The translations under genes and the position numbers were made by a program. A stretch of DNA of 64,000 bases, taken from assembly GCA_934725685.1 (NCBI GenBank), contig CAKVBX010000004.1, positions 1 through 64,000 on the forward strand, written 5' to 3'. Below are positions 1-9,485 of the stretch, piece by piece. This DNA is from an uncultured Bacilli bacterium (GTDB lineage: Bacteria > Bacillota_I > Bacilli_A > RFN20 > CAG-288). The notes beneath the pieces are model-generated. The model worked only from the letters and a program-made list of their open reading frames with translations. It made no database searches and had not been told where the DNA came from. Numbering within the stretch: position 1 is the first letter of the stretch; the number at the start of each line of letters is the position of its first letter.

Positions 1-65
1 CAGATATCGAGAGCTGATGTCAAAAAAGCCCTGATTCATCGTGTTTTGCTGACCCCATGTGCAAA

Positions 66-908
66 TCAGTATTTATTCTTAAAAACCTGCTCGATTTTTT
101 TAGTGATAGCTCCCGTCTTAAAAATCGTGCAACACCATCTCATCACTCTGCTCGGCGGGCCAACCACTTCACAAAGATCCTGGAAATCCTGATCTTCGTT
201 TTTTGCCACCAAAACAGGTGTCTTCGGATATTTATTTCTAAATTCTTTTATATATATTCCAGACTCAGGGTACTCAAGCGTAGTATCTCCATAAATATGA
301 AGAATGCTTTCCGTTCCTAAAGCACGCATAACAAGATTGCTTGTGACCGTCGAATCTTTTCCTCCACTGAAAGAAACAAACATCGAAGAAATATCAAATT
401 TAGAAGCTCTATCAGAAATATAAGATAAAGCCTCATCCGTAATGACATTCAAATGATTAGCATTAGCCTTGATAAAAGATAAAACAAACGAATTAGTAAA
501 GTCAGAATCAACAAAGTTTTGATTCTTTTCTTTCCATCTCAAAAGTTCTTCAATGATGATCTTAGGATTTTTCTTTCGTAATTCCTGAAAAGGGAGCTTA
601 ATCTTTTTTCCATCGACAATATAGTTGTTAGCACCAACACACCACACCGACGAACCAGCAAATTTAAACGGGTCATCTAAAAGTACTTCAAGCAAAAGCC
701 TTTCCTGTGCAAACACAGGTCTGATATCCGATCCTATTTTTTCACTATGTCCATGACATAAGTCACATTCATCAGAAAAAGTAGGGCAATTGCAATGTTT
801 GCAATAATATACTTCCATTCTTATAAGGTTCGTTCTCTTCCCACAAACAGGGCATATGCTTGTATCGCATTCGAGATTATCGCAGTTTTCACATATATAC
901 TTTTGCAC
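66..908 (-). pseudogene. PAPS-reductase-family PP-loop protein, C-terminally truncated
   Basis: This 280-residue product resembles the phosphoadenosine-phosphosulfate reductase family. The N-terminus (about residues 6-55) carries several CxxC pairs like zinc ribbons. The ATP-pyrophosphatase P-loop SGGKDS sits at 181-186, and a later RWCC motif is typical of this family. Such proteins adenylate a substrate to activate it; the substrate here is unknown. It starts at a GTG preceded by GAGGT. As I remember the family, the fold continues past the RWCC region with a conserved FYGIRR-type segment. Here translation stops right after KNKY and the following bases do not encode that segment, so the 3' end seems lost by rearrangement or frameshift. 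The region is AT-richer than the rest of the window. It could still be a naturally short variant. Confidence 0.6.
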
Positions 909-1322
909 GGATGATACCTCGTTTCAAGATATAAAGTTCTGTCCGCAGTCTCATTAGGTAGAAGAACTTATACATCAGAAATTATTCTATCATAATGGTT
1001 TTGGACTTTATAAATAAACTTATTGTAAAAGTCCAAGCATTGATTAATGTTTAAGGCGGGATTCCGACAAAACGTATCACCATCCTAATAAATTGTTAAA
1101 GAATGGTTATTGATAATAACGATTTAATTATGAATATTTTACTGAATAGAAATAAAGCATTATATGTAACAACTATTTTAAATACATGCGTTCTATCTTA
1201 ACATATCTGTCTGATTTTCAATTTAAATCAATCCTCATGACTTCCGTGAATTCAATTTCTATTTTTTCAAATCGTCATTTTCTTCCTATAGTATAACCCC
1301 ATCGAGGAAAGGAGACCAATAT
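909..1322. other. AT-rich intergenic region with promoter for the 163-aa gene
   Basis: This 414-base AT-rich stretch separates two divergently oriented genes. I see no convincing gene in it. At its right end a plausible sigma-A promoter reads TTTTCA (1264-1269), a 17-base spacer and TATAGT (1287-1292), followed by AAAGGAG before the start codon at 1323. A promoter for the minus-strand PP-loop gene should also lie here but is not distinct. Confidence 0.5.
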
Positions 1323-1814
1323 ATGAAGGAAACACACAGCGAAATCATCAAGGAAATCAAAAAGCTCACCGACCAGAGAAGAGCACTCCTCCAACAGGAA
1401 GAAAACACCTGCATCGTCACCTACACCCAGGGAGAAAAGCCAATCGACACCGGATACAACGACAAAACCACCGATAAGACATTAAGAAACCTGGATAAAG
1501 AAATCAAAAGACTTAAAGGCATCCTAGCAAAAAGCAACGCCCTTACCCCTATCAAAAACTTCGATATGACCATTGCGGAAGGACTCGTCTACTTGGCACA
1601 GCTGAATTCCGAAATCTCCCGTTACCAGACTATGGCAGAACGAGAGCCATTGACGAGAAGCAGTGCCGCCTATCGGAATGCATCCTATGAAATCACCAAG
1701 GCGCTCTGCGACATCAAGGAAGCCAAGGAAGCCTACCAAGAGACCTTCGACCTCATCGCAAAACTGCAGATGGCAATCGACCTGACCAACCTCACGACCG
1801 AAGTCGACTGCTGA
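1323..1814 (+). CDS. Small coiled-coil protein, possibly DIP1984-like
   Basis: A 163-residue, charged, mainly helical protein with no signal peptide or membrane segment. Residues 1-35 and 55-70 look like coiled coil. The layout (N-terminal helical hairpin, then a conserved-looking C-terminal half with an IAKLQMAIDLTNLTTEVD segment) recalls the DIP1984 family of unknown function; this is a recollection of pattern, not a search result. It has a clear promoter and a strong AAAGGAG site, so it is probably expressed. It stands alone between an AT-rich gap and the polC terminator. No function can be assigned. Confidence 0.6.
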   Translation: MKETHSEIIKEIKKLTDQRRALLQQEENTCIVTYTQGEKPIDTGYNDKTTDKTLRNLDKEIKRLKGILAKSNALTPIKNFDMTIAEGLVYLAQLNSEISRYQTMAEREPLTRSSAAYRNASYEITKALCDIKEAKEAYQETFDLIAKLQMAIDLTNLTTEVDC

Positions 1815-1990
1815 TGCCTTTTCCTGAACAGAACAAACCAAACCTGATAACAGGTCAATGCCTCGTCATTGTTCCGGAGTATTCCTTTTTCTGTCATCGA
1901 TTCATTGTGTATCGTCTGAGTCAGTTAGAGAAACCTTATACCGTTCTGTTCTGAAAGCTACCATCTCCAAGCAAGGGTCAGAGGAGACGG

Positions 1991-2020
1991 AAAAGGAGAT
2001 GCCACCGCGCATCTCCTTTT
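1991..2020 (-). terminator. Terminator of the GPH-polC operon
   Basis: Near-perfect hairpin with arms AAAAGGAGATG and CATCTCCTTTT, located 13 bases beyond the polC stop. The A-rich and T-rich ends let it work on either strand. Confidence 0.75.
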
Positions 2021-2032
2021 CTTGTCTCATCT

Positions 2033-5000
2033 TTATTTGAACATATCGAAGAGAGAAAGCTGGTTGGATTCCGGAAGCCCGTCAAGACCGCCGACCTCTC
2101 TCAGCTTCTTCAGGATCGTATCACCGACCTTGCCGCGGATCTTGAGATCCTCGACCGAAGTGAATTTTTTCTCTCTTCTCGCCTTCACAATCTGCTCGGC
2201 GACCGAGGCACCCAAGCCATTGATGGAGATGAGGGAAGGAATCACCCGCTTCTTCTCCTTGTCGATGGTGAACATCGTCGCCTCGGACGTGAGCACCGAA
2301 AGCGGAGCGAAGGAATACCCTCTGTCGTACATTTCGATGGTGGATTCGAGTGCGTTGATTGTCGCAAGCTCCGGATTGGAGACCGGCTCGTGATTGGAAA
2401 GTCTCGTCTGGATGTCGTTGCGTCTACGCATGCAGGCATCAAGACCTTTCATCATCGTCTGGATATCATATCCGTCACAGCGCAACGTGAAGTAGGTCGC
2501 ATAGTAGGATAAGGGCTCATGCACCTTGAACCAGGCGCAGCGGATGCAGTTGGTGACATAGGCAACCGCATGTCCCTTCGGGAACATGTAGGCAATCTTC
2601 TTGCAGGATTCGATGTACCAGTCCGGCGCACCGTGATCCTTCATAATTTGAATGAACTTCTCCTTCTTTTCGTCATTGCCCGGCTTTCCGAAATTGCCCT
2701 TACGGGTGAATTCCATGATGGCGAAGGCATCGGAATTGTCGACGCCATATCTGTCATGGAGGACCGTCATGATATCGTCACGGCATGCGATGACATCCTT
2801 GAGCTTGAAGCCCTGGTCCTTGATGAGGTCCTCGGCGTTGCCGGCAAAGACATTGGTACCATGGGAAAGACCGGAGATGCGGACAAGGTCGGCAAAGGAC
2901 CGAGGCTGCGTCTCAAGAAGGACACGCCTTCCGTTCTCCGTACCGAATTCCGGAAGACCTAAGGCCCCCGTCTCCTGCTTGAGGACATTCTTCTTCAGGT
3001 GGAGCGCCTCGCTCGACCAGAAGAGAGAATGGGCCTCGGGGTCGGAGATCGGGATTTTCTCCTTCATGTCGAGGAAGGAAAAGCCGCAAAGGTCGCACTG
3101 CATACGGATGGCCTGGGGATCGACATGCCCGAGCATGTCGAACTTCAGAACGTTATCGTGAATCTTGTGGAAGTCATAATGAGTTGTCATCCATGTGGAA
3201 TCAGGGTCATCAGCTGGGAACTGGACCGGAGTGAAGTCGTAGGCTTCCATCCCCTTCGGAATGACGATGACGCCGCCCGGATGCTGACCGGTGGAACGTT
3301 TGACATCGATACAGCCGGAAGCGATATGGTCAATCTCCGCATTGCGGATTTTGCTCGTATCCTTGCCTAACGATTCGAAGTAGCCTAAGACATAGCCTCT
3401 GGCCTGTTTTTCCTGGGTCGTCTGAATCGTACCGGCCTTATAGCAGGTGTTTCCGGTGGCATTGAGGATTTCCTTCATGTGCTCGTGGGCACGGCTCTGG
3501 AAGTCGGAAGGGAAGTTGAGGTCGATATCCGGAACCTTCTCGGCGTGGAAACCCAAAAAGGTGGCAAACGGAATGTTCTGACCATCTCCGATCATGGGAT
3601 GACCGCATTCCGGACAGACCTTGTCGGGAAGATCGAATCCGGATTCGTATTCGTTGAGGTCCGCCCATTCTAGGTGATGGCACTTCGGGCAGCGGTAATG
3701 CGGAGGGAGCGGATTGACTTCGGTGATGCCGGTCATCGTGGCGACGAAGGAAGAACCGACGGAACCACGGGAACCGATCAGATAGCCTTCGGAGTTGGAC
3801 CAGCGGACGATCTCGGAGGAAAGCCAGTAAATGACGGCATAGCCGTTATCGATGATACCGGCGAGTTCCTTCTTCAGACGCTCCTCAATGATTTCGGGAA
3901 GCGGATCTCCGTACATCTCCTTGGCTGTCTTGTAGGCCAAGTCGGAAAGAAGTTTGTCCGCACCCGGAATGCTCGGCGGATAGAGCTTGGATTTGGTCGG
4001 TTTGATGCCGTCCTCGATCTCATCGGCGACGGCATTGGTGTTGTCGATGACAATCTCCTCGGCCAGTGCCTGGTCGTGGAGGAAGGAGAAACATTCCATC
4101 ATCTCATCCGTCGTCCGGAAATGCTGATCCGGATTGGGAAGCGGATTCTTATACCAGGCCTGCTTGACCTCTTCGCTTGCGCTGTCATAGGGAGCGAGGT
4201 TTAACGGATGACGGGCATTCTTCAGGCCCTTGGAGGCGATGAAGACATCGCGGAAGACTTTATCCTCCGGATTGAGATAGTGGCAGTCACCGGTCGCACA
4301 GACCCGCTTTCCGGCCTCCTTGGCCGTCTGAATCAGGTCTTTGAGGACATCCTCGATTTCCTCCTTGGAGGAGAGCTGACCGGAATGGAGGAGGTAGATA
4401 TAGTTTTCGGGCGGCTGGACTTCGATGAAGTCATAGAATGCCATCCTTTGTTTCAGTGTCTCTTTGGATTTGGTCATCGCGGTCTCGAAAATCTGCCCGT
4501 TGAGACAGGCCGATCCGAGGATCAGGTTCGCACGGTACTGTTCGAGATAGCTCTTCGGAACGAGCGGGTTACCGCTGTTGCCGATATGCTTGGTGTTGCT
4601 TTCCGAAATGATGCGGTAGAGGTCTTTCAGACCATCCGCATTCTTGGCATAGGCGGTCACATGATAGGGACGGAGGGTGAGTAGCATGGGGTCTGTGACC
4701 TCCAAGTCTCCCAAGTCGCAGTGCCGGATATCCGGATTCTTCTGGATGAGCTCGGAGAGCATCGCATGGAAGATGAGGGCGAGGTGACCGGCATCGTAAT
4801 TGGCGCGGTGGGCACCGCCCTTATCGAAGGCGATGTTGAACTTGCTCGCCAAAGCGCCTTCCCTGTGGGAGCGCATCTCCGGATAGAGATAACGGGAAAG
4901 CTGGAGGGTATCGATGACCGGGTTCTTGATGGTCTCCATGCCGTTGTTCTTATACGCTTCGTTGAGGAAGTCGAAGTCGAAGTCAGCGTTGTGGGCAACA

Positions 5001-6406
5001 AGGATGTTGTCACCGAAGAACTCCTTGATGATTTTCAAAGCATCCTTGATGTTCTTTCCTTTGTCGACCATTTCCTGGGTGATATGGGAGACATTGACCG
5101 TGAAACCGGAGACCTTCCGGTTCGGATTGATGAAGAAGTCGATCTCATCGACGACCTGACCGGCCATATTGATCTTGACGGCACCGAATTCGATGAGCCT
5201 GTCATAACGGCAGGAAAGACCGGTGGTCTCGGTATCGAAGACGACAAAGTCGGCATTGCCTAATCTTCTCTCGGAAGCATTGTGGATGAAGTGGGCGTCT
5301 TCCTTCTTGTCGTCGACGACATAGAACTCCGTTCCGTAAAGAATCTTGATATTGTTCTTTTTACCGGCATCCTGGGCATCCGGGAAAGCCTGGCATCCGC
5401 CATGATCGGTCAGGGCGATGGCCTTATGTCCCCAGCGTGCCGCAGTCTTTGCATAATCCGAAATAGAGGCAAGGCCGTCGAACGGAGACATCTTGGTGTG
5501 GAGATGGAGCTCCACACGCTTTCTCGGATAGGTATCCTCCCGCAAGGGATCAGGGGGGAGAATTTCTATCTGATCGATGCGGAGGACCAGTTCGTTATGA
5601 GAATAGGGGTCATGTTCCGGCTTCCCCTTGACTCGGATTTTGACACCGACCTTGTATTGATTGAGGACATCAAGCGGCATCCTCTTGCTTTCGAAAAGCG
5701 TGGACTGAATGGAATCACTGCCGTCCGTATATTCGATGGTACGGATGATGGTGCCTTTTCTCGTCTTTCTGTCTTCCCCGAGCTTGAAGATGGTCCCTTC
5801 GACTAAGACCATGCGGTAGTTCTCGATGTCCTTGAGCCGACAGGGCTGATAGGTGGAATTGAGCCGTTCCTTCTCATTGAACTTCTTGGAATAATCTTCA
5901 GCTCTTCTCTTATATTGCTCTTCTCCCTGGGAAAGGAAATCCTCGTCGGAGAGGTAGACCCGCTCCTGGGTGAGAACACGATAATGGGAAGAGATGGAAT
6001 CGAGGAAGTCCTTTAAGGAGCGGGTCTCCTCTTCGATTTCCTTGGCTCCGGCTGCCGACTCATAAAAGAAAATGAGCTTCTTTTCGTCTTCCAACAGTTT
6101 ATAGTCATCGAGCATCGTATAGCCTTTGCTCTCCCGGAAATCATCGAGGAATTCCTCGATGGAAAGAGACTCATCGTCATAGGAAAAGGAGAGACGGACG
6201 CCGAAGCCACCGAAGGAAGCGTAATTGGAAAGGGTATCGAAAAGAATGGTGTAATCCACCACCTTCAGATAATGGGGCAACTTGATGGTACAGATGATGC
6301 GATTGTTGTTCTTGTCGTTGACGAGTTGAGAAAAACATCCCTCCTGATAGGGGGTCAAATCCTTGATTCCGACTTTAGTCAGGAATCGCTGCAATAAATT
6401 ATCCAT
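2033..6406 (-). CDS. polC: DNA polymerase III alpha subunit, Gram-positive PolC type
   Basis: A 1457-residue replicative DNA polymerase with built-in proofreading, full length for PolC. Domains in order: N-terminal region, an OB-type nucleic-acid domain (about 190-290), a split PHP domain beginning with ELHLHTKMSPFDG (His301-x-His303), an inserted DEDD 3'-5' exonuclease starting at FDTETTG (Asp391, Glu393), then the polymerase core. The core has a zinc-binding pair of CxxC motifs in the insert (CPKC, CPEC), the catalytic PDIDLNF motif near residue 960 and C-terminal helix-hairpin-helix motifs. It is downstream of, and 8 bases from, the GPH transporter gene, so the two are probably co-transcribed. 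PolC with a separate DnaE is the Bacillota arrangement. Confidence 0.98.
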   Translation of the reverse strand: MDNLLQRFLTKVGIKDLTPYQEGCFSQLVNDKNNNRIICTIKLPHYLKVVDYTILFDTLSNYASFGGFGVRLSFSYDDESLSIEEFLDDFRESKGYTMLDDYKLLEDEKKLIFFYESAAGAKEIEEETRSLKDFLDSISSHYRVLTQERVYLSDEDFLSQGEEQYKRRAEDYSKKFNEKERLNSTYQPCRLKDIENYRMVLVEGTIFKLGEDRKTRKGTIIRTIEYTDGSDSIQSTLFESKRMPLDVLNQYKVGVKIRVKGKPEHDPYSHNELVLRIDQIEILPPDPLREDTYPRKRVELHLHTKMSPFDGLASISDYAKTAARWGHKAIALTDHGGCQAFPDAQDAGKKNNIKILYGTEFYVVDDKKEDAHFIHNASERRLGNADFVVFDTETTGLSCRYDRLIEFGAVKINMAGQVVDEIDFFINPNRKVSGFTVNVSHITQEMVDKGKNIKDALKIIKEFFGDNILVAHNADFDFDFLNEAYKNNGMETIKNPVIDTLQLSRYLYPEMRSHREGALASKFNIAFDKGGAHRANYDAGHLALIFHAMLSELIQKNPDIRHCDLGDLEVTDPMLLTLRPYHVTAYAKNADGLKDLYRIISESNTKHIGNSGNPLVPKSYLEQYRANLILGSACLNGQIFETAMTKSKETLKQRMAFYDFIEVQPPENYIYLLHSGQLSSKEEIEDVLKDLIQTAKEAGKRVCATGDCHYLNPEDKVFRDVFIASKGLKNARHPLNLAPYDSASEEVKQAWYKNPLPNPDQHFRTTDEMMECFSFLHDQALAEEIVIDNTNAVADEIEDGIKPTKSKLYPPSIPGADKLLSDLAYKTAKEMYGDPLPEIIEERLKKELAGIIDNGYAVIYWLSSEIVRWSNSEGYLIGSRGSVGSSFVATMTGITEVNPLPPHYRCPKCHHLEWADLNEYESGFDLPDKVCPECGHPMIGDGQNIPFATFLGFHAEKVPDIDLNFPSDFQSRAHEHMKEILNATGNTCYKAGTIQTTQEKQARGYVLGYFESLGKDTSKIRNAEIDHIASGCIDVKRSTGQHPGGVIVIPKGMEAYDFTPVQFPADDPDSTWMTTHYDFHKIHDNVLKFDMLGHVDPQAIRMQCDLCGFSFLDMKEKIPISDPEAHSLFWSSEALHLKKNVLKQETGALGLPEFGTENGRRVLLETQPRSFADLVRISGLSHGTNVFAGNAEDLIKDQGFKLKDVIACRDDIMTVLHDRYGVDNSDAFAIMEFTRKGNFGKPGNDEKKEKFIQIMKDHGAPDWYIESCKKIAYMFPKGHAVAYVTNCIRCAWFKVHEPLSYYATYFTLRCDGYDIQTMMKGLDACMRRRNDIQTRLSNHEPVSNPELATINALESTIEMYDRGYSFAPLSVLTSEATMFTIDKEKKRVIPSLISINGLGASVAEQIVKARREKKFTSVEDLKIRGKVGDTILKKLREVGGLDGLPESNQLSLFDMFK

Positions 6407-6414
6407 GGCTCACC

Positions 6415-7962
6415 TCACTGATTCTTGTTCTGTTTGTCCTGACGGACCTTCTCGACATAGCCTTCATATTTTCTCTCATCGCTCACGTAGACAAAGAAAG
6501 CTAATACGGCGGCGATGAGGGAAATGACAAGCGGAAGCAGAGTCAGAGAACTCCGGTAGATGGCAAGAGAGTGTTCGATATCAGAGAAGGAGCGGACATA
6601 GCTGTTGACACTCTCGATGACATTTCCCTCCAGTTCTCCTCTGTTATTCATCGCTTCCAAGACGGCAACCTGGCGGTTGACATCGAGAAGGTTGGGGGAG
6701 ATGGAGAGGAAGAGATAGAAAATACCGGTCTGAATACCATTTGCCGTCTTGACGGCGAGGGCTTTGGCCGCCTGAATGGAAGCACTTCTTTCTTTGCCGG
6801 TCTGGGCCTGATAATATTCTGCAATATCGATGACATTCATGTTCAGTGCCATCAGAACCAGTCCGTGGGAGAGACCCAATAAGGCTGTCAGGACAAAGAG
6901 AGTGATCTCATTGCCCCGGTTCATGCCGAAAAAGAAGAGAAGAAGATAAAGGACGACAAGAAGACCGGCCCCAAGAAGGATGGTCTTCTTCTTTCCCAAA
7001 GGTTTTGCAATATAAGGATAGAGGAAACTGGCTAAAGAGACGGACATTCCGAAACAGAGGAGAAATCCGAAGGAGACGCTTCCGCCGGAGAGTCCTCCGT
7101 CGAGCCCTGCGGCGCCGAATCCTCCGTATCCGAACTCATAATAGAAATAGGAAGAAGTATTGCCTGCGATGATATCCTGGGCGATGAAGAAGAGGAAATA
7201 GCAGAGGATGACTAAGAAAACCTGTCTGTCATGGGTGAGGATACGGATGGATTCGAATAGTTTTCCGTTGTGTTTGAAATCGAAAGAGACATCATCGGCA
7301 CGCTCAAACATGAAAATGCAGTAGATGATATGAACGACGAAGAAGCAGGAGAGGAGGACTAAAAGAAGGATGGTCATGTTCCGTTTGGCATTTCCGGCAG
7401 AGATGGCAGGGGAAAGGGCAGCGACGAGATAGCTTCCTAAGGAGGCGCTGAGGTTGGTGACTCCCATGATTTTGGAACGTTTCCCTTCATCATAGGTCAT
7501 CTTGTTGACGTAGGACCAATAAGCGATATCGTTGACCGAGAAGACACATTCGGAACAGGTATAGAAAATGAGGAAGGCGATGACATAGGCCCAGCCGTCT
7601 CCGCAGAGCGGTGCGACAAAGAAAGTGAGGAAGGAGAAAAGTGTCGAAAGGGAGGAGCCGACGAAGGTCATCGTACGGAATCTTCCGTACTTGAACCTTC
7701 CCGTCTCCAGGATGTGGGAAGAGATAGACCAGCAGAAGCCGGCCAGGATTTTCGATCCAATCAGAACCATGGAAATCAGGAAGAACATGTCCGTGAATGA
7801 CACATTCTGAGCGATTGGGGAGGCCAACTGGACATAGAGGAGCAAAAAGAACGAATTGAACTGGAATAAGGCTTCCTTGAAAAAAGAAACGAATTCAAAC
7901 AGCCGAATGGTAGACTTAGGACATTCCGGCGTGGTGAAGGTTCTGTTCTTGATATTGATCAT
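6415..7962 (-). CDS. GPH-family (MFS-type) sugar/cation symporter-like membrane protein
   Basis: A 515-residue polytopic membrane protein with about twelve hydrophobic segments. The segment ETGRFKYGRFRT after the first helices matches the loop 2-3 motif of the glycoside-pentoside-hexuronide (MelB-like) symporters. The family imports sugars with Na+ or H+; the substrate cannot be told from sequence. A long soluble stretch (about residues 420-470) lies before the last helices. It is the first gene of a two-gene unit with polC, which is an unusual partner and probably reflects only shared transcription. It starts at an ATG at 7962. Confidence 0.75.
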   Translation of the reverse strand: MINIKNRTFTTPECPKSTIRLFEFVSFFKEALFQFNSFFLLLYVQLASPIAQNVSFTDMFFLISMVLIGSKILAGFCWSISSHILETGRFKYGRFRTMTFVGSSLSTLFSFLTFFVAPLCGDGWAYVIAFLIFYTCSECVFSVNDIAYWSYVNKMTYDEGKRSKIMGVTNLSASLGSYLVAALSPAISAGNAKRNMTILLLVLLSCFFVVHIIYCIFMFERADDVSFDFKHNGKLFESIRILTHDRQVFLVILCYFLFFIAQDIIAGNTSSYFYYEFGYGGFGAAGLDGGLSGGSVSFGFLLCFGMSVSLASFLYPYIAKPLGKKKTILLGAGLLVVLYLLLFFFGMNRGNEITLFVLTALLGLSHGLVLMALNMNVIDIAEYYQAQTGKERSASIQAAKALAVKTANGIQTGIFYLFLSISPNLLDVNRQVAVLEAMNNRGELEGNVIESVNSYVRSFSDIEHSLAIYRSSLTLLPLVISLIAAVLAFFVYVSDERKYEGYVEKVRQDKQNKNQ

Positions 7963-8145
7963 GGTTCTCTTTTAATAACTTAAGTATTATACAACTTTAC
8001 TCTATCCCTTCGACGATTTGTTTAAAAAATCGAAGAAGAAGCAGAAGGACGGGCATAGTGCCAAGATTTCAGCATTTTTTTGATTTTAGAAAAAGCCCAT
8101 AAATATGGGAAGATTCGGAAATCATAGTAAAAAAATATTGCTTTT

Positions 8146-8172
8146 TTAGCACTCACCACTTGAAATTGCTAA
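8146..8172. promoter_or_regulatory. Degenerate CIRCE element (upstream copy)
   Basis: TTAGCACTC, a 9-base spacer, then AATTGCTAA. The left arm is a perfect CIRCE arm and the right arm differs from GAGTGCTAA at two positions. It overlaps the -35 box of the hsp20 promoter. CIRCE is the operator of the heat-shock repressor HrcA. Confidence 0.7.
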
Positions 8173-8187
8173 AAACATGACTATACT
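8160..8187 (+). promoter_or_regulatory. hsp20 promoter
   Basis: TTGAAA (8160-8165), 16 bases, TATACT (8182-8187). An overlapping TATAAT at 8187-8192 is an alternative -10. The promoter lies between two CIRCE elements, as expected for HrcA repression. Confidence 0.65.
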
Positions 8188-8191
8188 ATAA

Positions 8192-8218
8192 TTAGCACTC
8201 GAGAAAAGAGAGTGCTAA
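8192..8218. promoter_or_regulatory. Perfect CIRCE element (HrcA operator)
   Basis: TTAGCACTC, 9-base spacer, GAGTGCTAA: an exact match to the CIRCE consensus, placed over the predicted transcription start and 22 bases before the Shine-Dalgarno site region of hsp20. Confidence 0.95.
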
Positions 8219-8248
8219 ATAAGTAAACCAACAAGGAGGATGAAACCT

Positions 8249-8707
8249 ATGAGTGAAAACGAAAACAACAAAGAGATGAAAGAAGTCAATCAGAACGAAG
8301 AGAGAAGAGGCTACGGCATCGACGGACTCCATCCGTTCTGGTCGTTCTTCAACGACTGCTTCGGCAATGACGACAGCGCCGACGTCATGAAGACCGATAT
8401 TGCCGACGAAGGTGGCGCCTATCGTCTCGAAGTCGAAGTTCCGGGCGTCGACAAGAAAGACGTGAAGATTTCCCTCGACAAGGGTTATCTCTCCATCACT
8501 GCCAGAGTCAACTCCTCGGATAATCAGGGACACGGAAAGAACATCCACAGAGAACGTTTCTATGGTTCCTTCCGCAGAAGCTTCTATGTCGGCAACAGCA
8601 TCGAAAAGGAGAACATCTCCGCTTCGATGGAAAACGGCATTCTCACCGTCAAGGTAAACAAGCCCAAAGAGAAGAGCGACGACGAGAAGTTCATCCAGAT
8701 TCAGTAA
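8249..8707 (+). CDS. Hsp20 / alpha-crystallin small heat-shock protein
   Basis: A 152-residue small heat-shock protein. These ATP-independent holdases bind unfolding proteins as oligomers. An N-terminal arm rich in Asn and Glu precedes the alpha-crystallin domain (about residues 45-140), with the family's ERFYGSFRRSFYV segment and an ENGILTVKV segment. An upstream ATG at 8240 directly abuts AAGGAGG, leaving no spacing, so the ATG at 8249 (9 bases from the site) is the better start. Regulation by HrcA is strongly indicated by the two CIRCE elements upstream. It is monocistronic, followed by a terminator. Confidence 0.93.
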   Translation: MSENENNKEMKEVNQNEERRGYGIDGLHPFWSFFNDCFGNDDSADVMKTDIADEGGAYRLEVEVPGVDKKDVKISLDKGYLSITARVNSSDNQGHGKNIHRERFYGSFRRSFYVGNSIEKENISASMENGILTVKVNKPKEKSDDEKFIQIQ

Positions 8708-8715
8708 CGGTTCGG

Positions 8716-8749
8716 AAAAAGGCAGGGTACGAAAGTGTCCTGCCTTTTT
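8716..8749. terminator. Bidirectional terminator between hsp20 and acetyltransferase
   Basis: Perfect 11-bp stem AAAAAGGCAGG / CCTGCCTTTTT with a 12-base loop, between two convergent genes. Confidence 0.85.
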
Positions 8750-8755
8750 CCATGT

Positions 8756-9424
8756 TCACTTTTTCCGTAATGGTAACGGCATCAGGTTCTTCACATACGT
8801 ATCCCAGACATCCATCCTGTCCTCCTCGTCGATGGGGCGGACAACACGGGCCGGGACACCGGCCACGATCACATTGTCGGGAACATCCTTCGTGACGACG
8901 GAGCCGGCCGCCACGATGCTGTTCTTTCCGATGTGAACTCCGCCGAGGATAACGGCACCGGAGCAGATCCAGACGTGGTCATCGATTGTAATCGGCTTCC
9001 CGTATTCGAGGTCATGGGGACCGAGATTGTCCGGATACTCATTATAAATCCGTTCCCGGTCCAAAAACGGATGCATCGGTGTCGCCAGGGTGACGGAGGC
9101 ACCAATCCAGACGGAATCACCCAGAGTGATCGGAGCGATGTCGAGGAAGACGCAATTGTAGTTGACAAAACAGCCCTCTCCGACATGGATATTGACACCG
9201 TATTCACAGGAGAACGGAGAGAAGATGGTCATGTTCTTCCCTTTCGAAGAGGGAATCAGACGGTCTAAGGCTCTCTGTCTTGCTCTCTTCCTTTTATAGG
9301 AGATGCGGTTATACTTCTGACACCTTGTCATGCCTTCAATGTGCTGTTTCCGAATGTCTTCGCTCTCCGCATTATAGAGTCTCCCGTTCACCATCCTGTC
9401 CCAGTCACTGATGTTTTGATACAT
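8756..9424 (-). CDS. Maltose/galactoside O-acetyltransferase-like hexapeptide-repeat protein
   Basis: A 222-residue acetyl-CoA-dependent sugar O-acetyltransferase of the LacA/Maa type. It has the family's N-terminal helical segment (residues 1-55) and then a left-handed parallel beta-helix of hexapeptide repeats (about 70-200), including NYNCVFLD, GDSVWIGASV, HPFLDRE and the C-terminal GSVVTKDVPDNVIVAGVPARVV. The catalytic His of the family should be the one in the MHPFLDRE segment. The natural acceptor sugar is uncertain. It is monocistronic, flanked by terminators on both sides. Confidence 0.9.
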   Translation of the reverse strand: MYQNISDWDRMVNGRLYNAESEDIRKQHIEGMTRCQKYNRISYKRKRARQRALDRLIPSSKGKNMTIFSPFSCEYGVNIHVGEGCFVNYNCVFLDIAPITLGDSVWIGASVTLATPMHPFLDRERIYNEYPDNLGPHDLEYGKPITIDDHVWICSGAVILGGVHIGKNSIVAAGSVVTKDVPDNVIVAGVPARVVRPIDEEDRMDVWDTYVKNLMPLPLRKK

Positions 9425-9449
9425 GGTTTGTTTCCTTTCTTTTACCCAA

Positions 9450-9476
9450 ATCAGGCATCCTCTTCGGATGCCTGAT
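9450..9476 (-). terminator. Terminator of the cdsA-dxr-rseP operon
   Basis: Hairpin with arms ATCAGGCATCC and GGATGCCTGAT around a 5-base loop, just after the rseP stop codon. Confidence 0.7.
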
Positions 9477-9485
9477 TGATTGTTG

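Noticed and set aside
66..908. PP-loop gene as a DndC-type phosphorothioation gene
   Set aside because: The PP-loop and zinc motifs fit the wider PAPS-reductase family; no other dnd genes are present and the gene is truncated.
8192..8548. Minus-strand frame opposite hsp20
   Set aside because: It is a shadow of hsp20 and overlaps the CIRCE element; no ribosome-binding site.
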